Assembly: GCA_947179155.2 (NCBI GenBank)
Contig: OX359266.1
Coordinates: 17,129,098 to 17,193,097, forward strand
Direction: 5' to 3'
Source: Hedera helix
Lineage: Eukaryota > Streptophyta > Magnoliopsida > Apiales > Araliaceae
Length of the DNA stretch: 64,000 nucleotides
Shown here: in pieces, positions 1 through 11,900 of the stretch
Layout: each line of letters starts with the position of its first letter
Numbering within the stretch: the first letter of the stretch is position 1
Translations under genes and position numbers: made by a program
The notes under the pieces: generated by a model
What the model saw: only the letters and a program-made list of their open reading frames with translations
Told to the model about the DNA's origin: nothing
Database searches by the model: none

Positions 1-411
1 AGTGACTAAACTAGCCAAACCTGCTGGGTTTGAAGGGTTCTTAGTGAACCAGAGTTTCCAGGCCTGATGTGCTTGAAGGGTTCTGTATGAACCATTCTTA
101 GTGGATTTCCTACTCGTTGTAGTAGAAGAGTGGAATAGGAGTTATTCATCTCCGAACCACTTAAAACTCTCTGGTATTATTTACATTCAGTCATTTACAT
201 TCTGTCATATAAATGCTAAAACTGGTTTACTTAACAAGTGGTTATCTTCAATACAGTCTTAAATCAAATGAGAAGTTTTACTAATCTTTAAGGGGAGCTT
301 TCAAACTAATATTCCGCTGTGCAAACAAATCTTGATTAATTAATAAAAAGTTTTTAAGAGATCTATTCAACCCCCCCTTCTAGATTACTTGTGTGCCTCC
401 GGGAACTAACA
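1..411 (+). mobile_element. Ty1/copia LTR, 3' end (left part outside window)
   Basis: The sequence ends in a pyrimidine-rich run, TTCAACCCCCCCTTCTAG, followed by GTGTGCCTCC and GGGAACTAACA. This is the typical 3' end of SIRE/Maximus-type copia LTRs, which close with CA. Directly after 411 the sequence becomes the 5' LTR of element A (412 aligns with 8015), not a primer site. The copia piece is therefore the right end of a 3' LTR or solo LTR inserted into the LTR of A. The left end and target duplication lie outside the window. The clade name is from memory of the LTR end only. Confidence 0.6.
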
Positions 412-1307
412 AATATCATTCTTGAATTTTAGTCCACATCATGTTGACAATTTGAACATTATTTGAATCTGCACAAAGAAAAATCATTAACTTTCGATAT
501 TTATTGATCATACTTTTTCTTCTGATTCATCATCTATATCACGGTTATTATTCTAATAATCAAGAACCATGTTATTGTGAATATCTGTGGCCTGGGGTAT
601 AGATGATAGGATAAAGGCGATATAATTGTTGTCTGTTAGAGCACGTGGTGAATATTCTCTTTGGCCTGGGGCAAAGATGAACTTTTGTTGGTATGATTAT
701 GACCAAAGGCTGAAAACTGGTATAATCATTACCGTTGGTGTTATATTTGAATATCTTTGGCCCGTAATGCAAAGATGAACTATTGACTGACATGATTATA
801 ATCAGAAACTGGAAATTTATATTATTATGACCAATGGTGTTTCAGATTATAAGAGTTAGTGATATTTTTCTTAAAAAGAGACGCGAGCAGACATCATAGT
901 CTACATTATTCTTCTAATGGATTGCTTTTCGCTGCTATTATTGATATAAAGTTTATTGTCTGTTATATTCAATTGAGAACTCAATTGTAGAAGGCTAATG
1001 ATAATTTATTTGTCATTATCTTAGTCATGATATTTCTTACTGGGCTATTTGAGCTCACCATTTCTTTTGTTCCATTATTTTTCAGAAAATGAGAGAGTAG
1101 CTTGGTTTAGTAGGGGAATGGAGTGACGGTCCGAGAGATAGCTATTATAGTCTTCACATGTTGTATATAGTGTGACAATAATAGTGAAGACTTAGTTGTG
1201 CATTATTGAGTTATGTATTTCTGTTTTATGTACTATTTGTATTAAAAATTGTGTATTTTATGGCGTCTCAAATTAGGCTATATAGGCCTAGATTTGGGGG
1301 TGTCACA
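412..1307 (+). mobile_element. Element A 5' LTR, right-hand part
   Basis: This stretch aligns almost without gaps to 8015-8912, the right part of the 3' LTR of A, with roughly 6% mismatch by eye in the first 200 bp. It ends in GTGTCACA and is followed by a primer binding site. The left two thirds are separated by the copia insertion at 411 and lie outside the window. It holds several small hairpins of the form ATCTTTG...CAAAGAT around 620-780. Short open frames here are recurrent in both LTR copies but have no recognisable product. Confidence 0.85.
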
Positions 1308-1309
1308 TT

Positions 1310-1321
1310 TGGTATCCGAGC
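1310..1321 (+). promoter_or_regulatory. Primer binding site of element A (initiator Met tRNA)
   Basis: TGGTATCCGAGC lies two bases after the 5' LTR. It matches the plant initiator-Met tRNA complement TGGTATCAGAGC except at the centre. It would prime minus-strand cDNA synthesis. Confidence 0.8.
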
Positions 1322-1501
1322 TTAGGGATATGATCTTTAATGGAGATCTGGGGTAGAAGTAGGAGGAGAGAGACGAATAGATTACGTCACTAGTATGTCC
1401 TACATAAAATTTTGTTATCTAATAAGTTGGCTTGAATGTGGGGACAAGAAGTGACGAGTCAGTTTGTTTAACTAACCTTTATCCTATGACCGCAGTTAAG
1501 A

Positions 1502-2669
1502 ATGACTTCTGAAAATCAGGGAATGAATTATCCACTACCCGAGGCGAATGTAGCTGAGAATTAGGAAGCTACAAACAATCCTCCTGCAGCTTCAGATAAT
1601 AATGCTGGTGACCATGCAAATCAAAATGGTTTTTTTAGAAACTTCATGTAATTTATCCAAAATCAGCCGAGGGGAGGTCGTAACGATGGAAACGCTGATA
1701 ATTCAAGGATTGTCACCGTTAAGCAATTTAAAGAGTTGGGACCACCTGAATTTTTCAGAAAACCTGAACCACTCAAAGCGGAGGCATGGTTGAAGCAAAC
1801 GACAAAAATACTTGATGTCCTGCGATGTGCAGATGATCAGAAGGTGTCATTCGCCACCTTTATGTTTCGAGAGGAGGCAAACCATTGGTGGGAGGCGGTA
1901 AAACGCATCTATCATTCAGCTCTCGAAATTTCTTGGCTGGAATTCGAAGAGCTGTTCAACGAAAAGTATTTTCCAGAAAGCATCTGCCATGAAGGAGGTG
2001 GAGTTCATAAAACTAGAGCAAGGAAATATGTCAGTTTTACAATATGAAGCTAAGTTTGTTGAACTATCTCGTTTCGCGACTTATCTAGTGGATTACGAAG
2101 CACGGATGAGTCAGATGTTCTTACGAGGTTTGAGATTCGAAATTCGTCAATAACTTGGCTCTCATAAATTGACTTTGTATTCAGATGTTGTCGATAGGGC
2201 TCAAAGGGTAGAGAAAATAGATGAAAAATTGCAGCCAAGAGTCAATGATCAGCGTAGAGAGAGAAATGACAACAACCACAGGAACGAGAACCATAAGGGA
2301 GGTAACCAACACTTCGGTAGTAATTCCGCATCGAATAATAGAAGAGGAGAATCCAGTGGGAATAATTTCAAGAGAAAGAGATTCCATAATGATTATGGAA
2401 GAGCATCGACACCAGTACCAGCACCGGCACCAGTACCAAGGGGAGGAGATCGACCACCGGTAAGATGTTACAAGTGTGGTCAAGAGAGCCACATCAGCCC
2501 AAACTGTACTCAACAGTCCAAGTTGTGCTACAGTTGCGGAAAAGAAGGTCATGTGGCTCGATTTTGTCCTGTTTCAAAATCAAGTCCAGCTGCAATGATG
2601 GTACCAAAAGCTAGCACAGATAAGGAAAAATCTTTAGTTCAAGGGAGAACTTTTGTTGTGACATCCTAA
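1502..2669 (+). pseudogene. gag: Element A gag (capsid/nucleocapsid), broken
   Basis: Gag forms the virus-like particle that packages the element RNA. The frame opens with ATG at 1502, about 180 bp after the primer site. Two in-frame stops follow near 1562 and 1649, then the retrotransposon gag core with the motifs GPPEFF and ANHWWEAV (1736-1985). A frameshift near 1988 shifts reading, and another stop falls near 2150. The last part (2169-2669) has a basic Asn/Arg-rich linker, a Pro-Ala repeat and two CX2CX4HX4C zinc knuckles (CYKCGQESHISPNC and CYSCGKEGHVARFC) typical of nucleocapsid. A TAA separates it from the protease, where related elements read through as one polyprotein. At least four lesions mean no full Gag can be made. 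Confidence 0.88.
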
Positions 2670-3199
2670 ATGGCACGAAACCCGAACGAGGTGATAACCG
2701 GTAAATTATTCATAAATTTTCATGAAGTCTATGCCTTGTTAGATACTGGTTCTACCCATTCTTTTGTCTCACCTACGTGTGCTCAACGATTAAACTTAAC
2801 TCCTGAAAATTTGGACTTTGACTTATCAGTTGAAACCCCATTAGCAGCAATAGCCATTACATCTACGGTATATAAATCTTGCTTAGTCCAAATCAATAGC
2901 CTTATATTACCCGTTGACCTTATCTCTTTGGAAATACATGAATTTGATGTAATTTTAGGAATTGATTGGTTGACTAATCATCATGTTAAAATTGATTGCT
3001 TTCAAAAGATCATTAGTTTTCATATTCCTAATCAATCTGTCATACAAATTCAAATCATCAAACCATTGAAATCCATAACTGTCATTTCTAGCCATAAAGC
3101 CACTCGTTTATTGAAAAACGGATGTCAAGCCTTTTTAGCTTATGTCACTGACTTGAACAAAGATGTGTCAAACTTGAATGATATTCCTATTGTTAATAA
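2670..3199 (+). pseudogene. Element A aspartic protease region
   Basis: The protease cleaves the Gag-Pol polyprotein. The active-site motif LLDTGSTHSFVS is near residues 28-39, and the second conserved motif, FDVILGIDWL, lies about 65 residues later, as in retroviral-type aspartic proteases of Ty3/gypsy elements. It follows gag after a single TAA and runs on into the reverse transcriptase linker (the PDELPGLPP motif near 3220). The domain itself looks intact. The frame stops at 3347, at a codon that related sequences suggest was CAA. Confidence 0.87.
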
Positions 3200-4084
3200 G
3201 TTTTCTGATATTTTTCCTGATGAACTTCCCGGCTTACCTCCAAATCGGGAAATTGAATTCTGTATTGATCTTGAACCCGGTACCAAGCCTATTTCCAAAG
3301 CCCCATACCGAATGGCTCTTATTGAACTTCAAGAGCTAAAGGTCTAACTACAGGAATTGTTAGATACTGGTTTCATTCGTTCGAGTGCATCACCTTGGGG
3401 TGCCCCTGTTCTTTTTGTCAAGAAGAAGGACGGGAGTATGAGACTGTGTATTGACTACCGAGAGTTTAATCATGTCACCATCAAAAACAGGTACCCGTTA
3501 CCTCGAATTGATGACATGTTTGATCAATTGCAGGGTGCTCAACATTTCTCAAATATTGATCTCCGCTCTGGATATCATCAGTTAAAAGTTAAAGCTAATG
3601 ACATTCCAAAGACTGCTTTCAGAACCCGCTACGGGCATTATGAGTTCTTAGTCATGCCTTTTGGACTAATAAATGCTCCTGCAGCTTTCATAAATATGAT
3701 GAACTGGATATTCAAAGAATATTTGGATCATTTTGTAGTTGTCTTTATTGATGACATTCTCATATACTCCAAGAGTCGTGAGAATCATGAACAACACCTG
3801 AGATTAATACTCCAAAAGGTACGTGAGAACAAGTTGTATGCCAAGCTGAAGAAGTGTGAGTTTTGGCTTAAGGAAGTCACGTTCCTTGGGCATGTGATTT
3901 CCAGTCAGGGAATATCAGTTGATCCTACAAAGATTAAAGCAATATTAAATTGGGAGCAACCTCGGTCAGTAACTGAAGTCCAAAGTTTTCTAGGCTTAGC
4001 TGGTTATTATCGGAGATTCGTAGAAGGATTTTCCCGAATCGCCACTCCATTAACTCAGCTGACTCGAAAAAGCACAAAATTCAT
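3200..4084 (+). pseudogene. Element A reverse transcriptase
   Basis: This domain copies element RNA to cDNA. The visible series runs from the conserved upstream helix (PGTKPISKAPYRMA) through [18 protein letters not shown] and [25 protein letters not shown] and the catalytic box [11 protein letters not shown], to [10 protein letters not shown] at the end. Both aspartates of the FIDD box are present. The stop at 3345-3347 falls just before the palm domain, and a TGA near 4086 (Trp in related copies) separates it from RNase H. Order and similarity place it in Ty3/gypsy, chromovirus branch, Tekay/Del-like. Confidence 0.9.
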
Positions 4085-4568
4085 ATGAAACGAGGAATGC
4101 GAAAGAGTTTTCAAGAACTTAAGAAGAGACTTATTTCAGCTCCTGTTTTGACTATACTATCAGGATCGGGGAAATTTGTTATCTATAACGATGCTTCAGG
4201 CAAAGGTCTAGGCTGTGTACTTATGCAACATGGAAAAGTTATAGCCTATGCCTCTCGACAACTCAAAGATTATGAGAAAAATTATCCTACTCATGATTTA
4301 GAGTTGGCAGTAGTTGTTTTCGCATTGAAAATCTGGAGGCACTACTTGTACGGGGAGAAAGTGGAAATCTTCACGGATCACAAAAGCCTCAAGTATTTCT
4401 TCACCCAGAAGGAACTCAACATGCGGCAACGACGTTGGCTTGAGCTGTTAAAGGATTACGACCACACCATCCAGTACCACCCAGGAAAAACAAACGTTGT
4501 AGCTGATACTTTAAGCAGAAAATCTTATGCGAGTACAAGTGCAATGCTGACTACGCATAAATGTTATT
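4085..4568 (+). pseudogene. Element A RNase H
   Basis: RNase H removes the RNA strand after first-strand synthesis. The motifs [17 protein letters not shown], the conserved [18 protein letters not shown] and [12 protein letters not shown], and then ADTLSRK at the end follow the usual order with the acidic residues kept. The segment continues the pol frame after the TGA near 4086. Its frame drifts at the linker to integrase near 4570, where the reading frame changes. Confidence 0.88.
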
Positions 4569-6106
4569 TTGTACGACTTACAAAAGATGGAGATAGAGTT
4601 AAAGCCACCAGGGACCCATATGAAGATTGCGCACGTACAAGTAGAACCAGCTTTAATTGATAAAATTAAAGTTCCTCAAGCTACTGATCCGGAAATGATG
4701 AGTATGATGAAGAAAGTACAAGAAGGTACTATTCCAGAAGCAAGAATCGACGAGAAAGGAATACTTCAACTCAACTCTCGACTCTGTGTTCCTAACAACC
4801 CTGAATTGAAACATAAAATCATGATGGAGGCGCACAACACACCGTTTGCAATTCACCCGGGAAGTACCAAAATGTATCGTGATCTTCGATATATATTTTG
4901 GTGGAACAATATGAAGAGGGAGATTGCAGAGTTCATCTCAAGGTGCTTAACTTGTCAACGTGTCATGATAGAGCATCAAGTGCCTAAGGGTCCATTGCAA
5001 TCACTCGAAATTCCAGAATGGAAGTGGGAACACATCACTATGGACTTCGTGACGGGTTTTCCCAAATTTTCTCAAAGCTTTGATGCGATTTGGGTCATCG
5101 TAGATAGATTGACCAAGTCCGCTCATTTCTTGCCTATAAGAGAAAACTTTCACTCGAGCGTTTGACAGATATGTACGTAAATGATATTGTAAGATTGCAT
5201 GGCATGCCAGTTTTCATAGTTTCTGATCGAGATCCTAGATTCATTTCACGCTTTTGGATCAGTCTACAAAAAGCTATGGGCACCGAGCTACAATTTATTT
5301 CTGCATACCATCCTCAAACGGACGGAAAATCTGAAAGGACGATTTAGACTCTCGAAGATCTTTTGAGACTTTGCGTGCTAGACTTCAAAGGAAGTTGGGA
5401 CAAGTACTTGCCATTGGTTGAATTCTCCTACAACAACAGTTACCAAGCAAACATAGGCATGACTCTATTTGAGGCTTTGTATGGACGAAAGTGTCGCTCT
5501 CCAGTATATTGGAATGAGGTAGGAGAAGTAAAATTGTTGGGACCCGAGTTGGTACGCTTGACAACAGAAAAGATCCAAATGATCCGACAACAAATACAGA
5601 CCGCGCAAGAACGACCAAAGAATTATGCTGATCTTCATTGGAGAGATGAGAGATTCAACGTTGGAGATCATGTATTCTTATGTGTTTCTCCATGGAAAGG
5701 AGTTACGAGATTCAAAAAGAGAGGAAAGCTCAACCCTCGATTTATTGGCCCATTTGAAATTCTCGATCGAGTAGGAATCGTAGCCTACAGACTAGCCTTA
5801 CCAACAAGTATGTCTCGCATCCATAACGTTTTTCACATATCTATGTTACGTAAATATGTGAAGGACCCATACCACGTCATTGAGTTAGAACCGGACGTTA
5901 TAGCAGAGAATTTAACGTACGAGGAGGTACCTGTCAAGATCTTAGATAAGAAGGAGCAGATCCTACGCTCAAAGGTTATACCTCAAGTTAAGGTTTTATG
6001 GAGAAACCAAGATACTGAGGAAATGACCTAGGAGCTAGAATCTGAGATGAAATTTAAGTATATGTCAATTTCGGGGACGAAATTTCATAAGGAGGGGAGG
6101 TTGTAA
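4569..6106 (+). pseudogene. Element A integrase with chromodomain-like C-terminus
   Basis: Integrase inserts cDNA into the genome. The zinc-binding N-terminus (two His, then CLTC) is near 4840-4960, followed by catalytic motifs MDFVTGF with DAIWVIVDRLTKSAHF (first Asp), IVSDRDPRF (second Asp) and HPQTDGKSE (Glu). There are stops at about 5163 and 5345, the latter TAG where element B has CAA. The GPFEIL motif near 5747 and a short tail with VKVLWRN near 5990 resemble the degenerate chromodomain of Tekay elements. A TAG at 6029 interrupts this tail. Without it the frame would end at 6104-6106, just inside the 3' LTR. Confidence 0.87.
6087..6101 (+). promoter_or_regulatory. Polypurine tract of element A
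   Basis: AAGGAGGGGAGGT lies immediately before the TGTAAG start of the 3' LTR. It is the expected site for plus-strand cDNA priming. Confidence 0.8.
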
Positions 6107-8912
6107 GTCCCCGAATTTTATGAAATACAAAATTTAATTTTTCTTCATGTATATTTTTTCCTAAAACAGTAGGTGGTTAAATTGATAAGGTTAAAAGTTA
6201 AGGATGTTATGTGCAAATTTTATTATGTCGGGGAATATTCGTTTTGTCAGGGAATATTCGATTCGTACGACGGCGCCGAAATAACAAAATAATGGTGGAC
6301 CCCCACAACGAATTATTGTCGGATATAGAAAGTGACATACGTAACCTTTCTAAATAAATATAGTCAACGGTACTATCACCTTGAACTGTTAAAATACCCG
6401 GTGGTAAAGGAATAGTAACATATGGTATTACATAGTAACACACAATATTATATAGTAGCACATGGTATTGCATAGTAGCACACGATATTGCACAGTAGCA
6501 CACAATATTGCACAGTAACACACGGTATTGCATAGTGTTTCATATTATTAAACTGATAAAGTGGTTATTGTACTATATTGACTTTATTGAACCAATAATT
6601 GTCACATGCATAATAATTCATATTATTGAACTGATAATTGTCACAGTAGCATATGCACAATAATTCACATTACTGAATCAATAATTGTCATTACACAGTA
6701 ACGTGTTATTTTCTTATTTATTTTTAGCATTATTGTTATCTCTTTTATGATATTGATTAAATTGTTGTATTCTATTATTAGTTGATTTTTCTGTTTATCT
6801 AACGCAAAAAGCCAACTACACTGCATTTACAACAATTAACCATAATAATGAATAATTGTGAATTATTGTTGAATAATTGAATTGATAAAGTTATTAGTTT
6901 TTATTATGATAAATTATATAAAGTTATTTGTTTTTATATATAAAGTTAATTGATTTATTTAAAGTTAGTTGTTTTATATATAAAGTAAATTGAATGGTAT
7001 AGATTAAAAGATGATCTTTAAATGAATGGTTTAGATTAAGGAAATCTTAAAAGATGAAATGAATGGTATGGATTAAACATTATCTTGAAATATACGGTTT
7101 GGATTAAATTAGAAAATCTTGGTGATGATAAGATTTTTTTCTATAAATAGAGGCATTAACTTAAGGATTTTTCATAAAAAACTTCCTTGCTTATTCTTTC
7201 TTTCACTCTCCAAATATTTCTTTGTATAAGTTCTCTTTGAGTGTGCTAAAGTCATCTTGAGTATTTGTAAAGATCTGTAAGTGTACGAGTACTGACCAAG
7301 TAATTTTTTTTTATAAAAGTTATATAAGTAACCACACACATCACACAATGTTTATAAATCTTCCTTTAGAAGACTCTTCCTTTGGAAGATTCATTTTGAA
7401 AAGCTTCATTTAAAAGATTTATTTTAAAATATTATTTTCTTCAAAAACTATATTGAAGTTATTCTATTTTATTTTATTAAATCACTTTTGATGATTTCAT
7501 ACGAATTTGTATACACCATAAAATTATATATGGTAGTTACTAATTAAATTATAAAAATATAGGTTGACCAACTTCATATTCAGTCACGTGTTAAGGTAAG
7601 AGATACCATCTTTTTCATCTTCCATTATTCAAACTTACTATGGTAAGGGATTATCATTATTTGATTCTCGAAAATAATATCGTTTCTTTGTTACTCGTAA
7701 GATGTGTCATTTATCTCCATATATTAATTTGTGGGAATAACCTGACTACGCGGACTACTTCATGTTTGGTGAATAACCTTTCGTATTCATTCCTAATTAA
7801 TCTCTGCGAATAACCCGACTACACGGACTACCGCATGTTTGGTGAATTACTCTTCGTATTCATTTCTTATTTGTCTATTGTTGGTAAAGTTTCCTGAAAT
7901 GATTATATATTTCTTAATAATTTGCACTTCATCTAATATCATTTCAACTGAACCTTCTTATTTTTCCAAATCTTTCTATTGAACCTTAACTGTTATTCTG
8001 AACTGTGGATCTTAAATATCATTCTTGAATTTTAGTCCACATCATGTTGACAATTTGGACATTATTTGAATCTGCACAAAGAAAAATCATAAACTTTCGA
8101 TATTTATTGATCATACTATTTCTTCTGATTCATCATTTATATCACGGTTGTTATTCTAATCATCAAGAACTATGTTGTTGTGAATATCTATGGCCTGGGA
8201 CACAGATGATAGGATAAATGCGATATAATTGTTGTGTCTTTTAGGGCACGTGGTGAATACTCTCTTTGGCCTGGGGTAAAGATGAACTGTTGTTGGTATG
8301 ATTATGACCAAAGGCTGAAAGCTGGTATAATCATTACCGTTGGTGTTATATTTGAATATCTTTGGCCCGTAATGCAAAGATGAACTATTGACTAGCATGA
8401 TTATAATCAGGAACTGAAAATTTATATTATCATGACCAGTGGTGTTTAAGATGATAAGAGTTGATGATATTTTTCTTAAAAAGAGACGCGAGTAGACATC
8501 ATAGTCTACATTATTCTTCTAATGGATTGCTTTCCACTGCTATTATTGATATAAAGCTTATTGTCTATTATATTCAATTAAGAACTCAACTGTTGAAGGT
8601 TAATGATAATTTATTTATCATTATCTTAGTCATGATATTTCTTACTAGGCTATTTGAGCTCACCCTTTCTTTTGTTCTATTGTTTTTCAGAAAATGAGAG
8701 AGTAGCCGGGTCTAGCAGATGAATGGAGTGACGGTCCGAGATATAGCTATTGTAGTCTTCACATGTTGTATATAGTGTGGCAATAATAGTGAAGACTTAG
8801 TTGTGTATTATTGAGTTCTATATTTCTGTTCTATGTACTATTTGTATTAGAAATTATGTATTTTATGGCGTCTCAAATTGGGCTATGTAAGCCTAGATTT
8901 GGGGGCGTCACA
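6102..8912 (+). mobile_element. Element A 3' LTR, complete (2,811 bp)
   Basis: It starts TGTAAGTCCCCG right after the polypurine tract and ends GGGGCGTCACA at 8912, so the ends have the TG...CA form. The last 898 bp match 412-1307. A series of (C/T)ACA-rich short repeats, roughly CACATGGTATTGCATAGTAG, fills 6415-6540. A CTATAAATAG box at 7141 is a good TATA element. The tail holds CTTACT(A/G)GGCT and TGAGCTCACC, the plus-sense form of a hairpin shared with the other LTRs in this window. Confidence 0.88.
7141..7150 (+). promoter_or_regulatory. TATA box in element A LTR
   Basis: CTATAAATAG sits 1,040 bp into the 3' LTR, followed by a pyrimidine-rich stretch. This is the position expected at the U3/R border of a long LTR. 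The equivalent copy in the 5' LTR is outside the window. Confidence 0.6.
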
Positions 8913-8962
8913 AATAGCAATTATATAAAGTAGTAAAGGACACAGTGATTTTTAAGAGGTTC
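8913..8962. other. Unassigned sequence between element A and a solo LTR
   Basis: These 50 bp, with 13549-13598, are the only sequence not assigned to an element. The first five bases, AATAG, would be the right target duplication of A. The last five, GGTTC, are the left duplication of the next LTR. I recognise nothing else in it. Confidence 0.5.
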
Positions 8963-11900
8963 TGTAACGACCCCGAAATTTGACAATCCTTATTACCTTA
9001 AATTTCATGTTTATTATACATCATTTTCCTTACGTCTAAATTTTGGTCCGTTAATAAATTTTTAATCACCTTATTTAATCCCTTAATTGACTTTATAAAT
9101 CATCAATTATCAATTTTTTTGGTATATTTTTTTTTTCAATTATTGTATCAAAATATTTTCGCATTTAAAATATTTAAATCTCGATCCTAGTCCCTGGATT
9201 GTAACATTTACATTTTCTTTCGGTACAAGTATCGTAAAGCTCAACATTCAAAATTTAATATTGTTCATATCCATACAAATATTCTTTGTTTTATAATTCA
9301 TAATTAGACTTATAATAGTCTCTATCGTAACAACTACCTTGAATAATCACAGTACACAATTTAACCCTACTCGTCCTATCCGGACCCACTTTATATGTAC
9401 ATACAACACATCAATGTAAACTTAGCAAATGTACCCACATTAAATTATGATATTAAAAATATAACGATTACGTTCACAACCTTCTAGGATAATCTGTCTT
9501 TAACACAATCCGATATTCCTGAAATTTATTTCTTTACCTGCAAAAGTTTATATTATGCAAGGAATGAGCACAACGGCTCAGCAAGTTCAATAGTTTGCAC
9601 CTTTTATGCTTCATGTAGCACATAACATAACATGCTCTGTGTGTGTGTCATACATCATGTGTTGTGCTTTTACTAACTCAATATATCTCACATGTCTCAT
9701 GTCTAATTCAGATTAGTAATTACATAAAGCCAACAGTTATCAATTTCACATATGGTCACATCATTGCACCAAATACACATCGTGGTCAAATTATACACAG
9801 ATCATGTATCACATAATTTTTATGTGCATTTGAACCAGAATTAACATATTCTAACAGATAAACAATTAACCTCAAAGTACTGAAGAACTTGCCTTGATCG
9901 GAGATTACCGTTACAATTTAATTTAGCTTATTTCCACAAATCCTACACAATTGTGTTTACATATACACACACATTAGGCAACCATTTATATCATCAAAAA
10001 CATACATGCATATACTTTAACAATGATTATTAATTTATATAAACTATAATCTTTTATTCTTATTTTAGAATCATCTTTGATTTATTTGGAACTTTGTCCG
10101 TTTCAACCTTTTATGCTTAATAAGGCACCCTTATGGTTTTATTATAAAAATACTTTACATCTTGAAGTATAAGCTATGTATATCCCATTTGAGAATTATA
10201 TTTTGCCTTTTCTCGCAAATTCGAGATTTAACTATCTGTTATATTAAAACATGCCTTACTATATTATTTATTTGATTCATAAAATTTTTATACCTTTTTG
10301 ACAGTTCATGAGTTGACTCGGCCGTTGCCTCGTACACAAATATTTTTTTCTGTTAGCTCATTAGCTTTATATTTCGTTTTACGAATAACTCGCATTTTCA
10401 CTTCGTATCTATTATATAAATCTTAGCTCAAAACCTCCATTTTGAACCCCGAAAACCTTCATTTTACCACTTTTATGATTATTACACTTTTTAACGGTTT
10501 CACGCTTTTCATTTTACTATAAAACCATTTTACATACCCTCGCCGACTTCCGTTTGCTTAAAAATGAGATTTCATATTTTTATTGTATTATTTATGCCCG
10601 TAATAAATTTTAGTGGTATAATTTTATCAAAAACGTCAAAACTCCCATATTAAGACTTATTAGACTTAACATTGCTTAAAATCTCACCCGAATGCGATTC
10701 GGAACGATGAATGTCAATATAGCCCATGACGGCTAAGTTCGGCGTCGCCCGACTAACTAGTATTGACATGCTCGTTCGCCCATTTTTAATTCTCAAACCA
10801 TCATTCAATTCATGGTGAATTTCTGGTATGTTGGAGTCCTTATGACATAGTATTTTAAAAAAAATTCTAACCGCGAAAATGGATCACGAAAACATCTCAA
10901 AATCGCGTTTGAAAAGCCCGTCGAGCTGCACCGCTAACTGCTACTGCTGTTGTCCAGCCTACTTTGCGATTTTCTCGCGCCTTGCTTGTTTATCGGATTG
11001 ATCCAATTTTTGGATATGTTATACATGGCATACCAAAGTATTTTAAAAAAATACAACCTCATCAATTTGGATTTCTTAAGCTAACTAAACAGCGTGTCGA
11101 AAAAGGTTGCAGAAGCTAATTTTCAGAATTTGCGTTCACAAGTCAAAACTCGCCGTAATTCGTTGCGACTCGTTTTGCTTCCTAACTAAGTCTTGTCTAA
11201 CATATTTAGACACGTCTAAAGTCTTGGCTTCGCAACATTCCAAGTTTTTCAACATTTTTACTCTTTATGGTCACAAATTTTTAATTTTTCGCGTTTAGAG
11301 GTTAAAACTCGCTTTGACGCATTCCAACTCAACTTGCTTTACAATTAAGTCTTATTTAACATAATAAGACTCGTCTAAAGTATCGACTTCATTAAATTCC
11401 AAGTTCTTATTTGTGTTTGTTCTTTATGGCCATTTAACGAACATAACACGTACAATTTCCATTGGACTTGGTTTCTTATCGATTAGTTAGCGGTTTTACC
11501 AAAAATTCATCCTTATAACATCCCACAACCCAAACCTATCCACCAAATCTCTATATCCATACTCCTTCAACAATCCATACACAATTCCAAGCCAAAAATA
11601 ACTTATTAGACTAAAAACTTACTAACAAAACTTAAATTTTGATCTTATAATTCAAAATCAATTTTAACTACATATTATATATACATAGACCAAAACTTGG
11701 TTTATTACAAGATAACTTCATCTAAGTTTTTATTACAACTAACTAAACTTTAAAAATTTAAGTTTAGCTTAAGAATTTCATAATTATAATAACATAACTA
11801 ATTTATTACATCAAATAACTTTCCATACAAGATAATTAACCTCAATACTAACAATAAGAATAATATTAACAACCATAATAATTATAATAAATTTTTACCT

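Noticed and set aside
572..793. Small frames in the A LTRs (572-793 and 8156-8398) as a conserved peptide gene
   Set aside because: They are conserved only because the two LTRs are copies of each other. They run antisense to the element and have no recognisable protein features.
5342..5348. A stop codon at the same place (ERTI*TLE) in elements A and C as a possible readthrough or regulatory stop
   Set aside because: A has TAG, C has TAA and B has CAA at this place, so these are independent mutations of a glutamine codon.
8461..8697. Plus-strand hydrophobic frame in the A 3' LTR as an envelope-like protein
   Set aside because: It lies in the LTR end, is broken in the 5' LTR copy and shows no protein-like composition beyond AT-rich hydrophobic codons.
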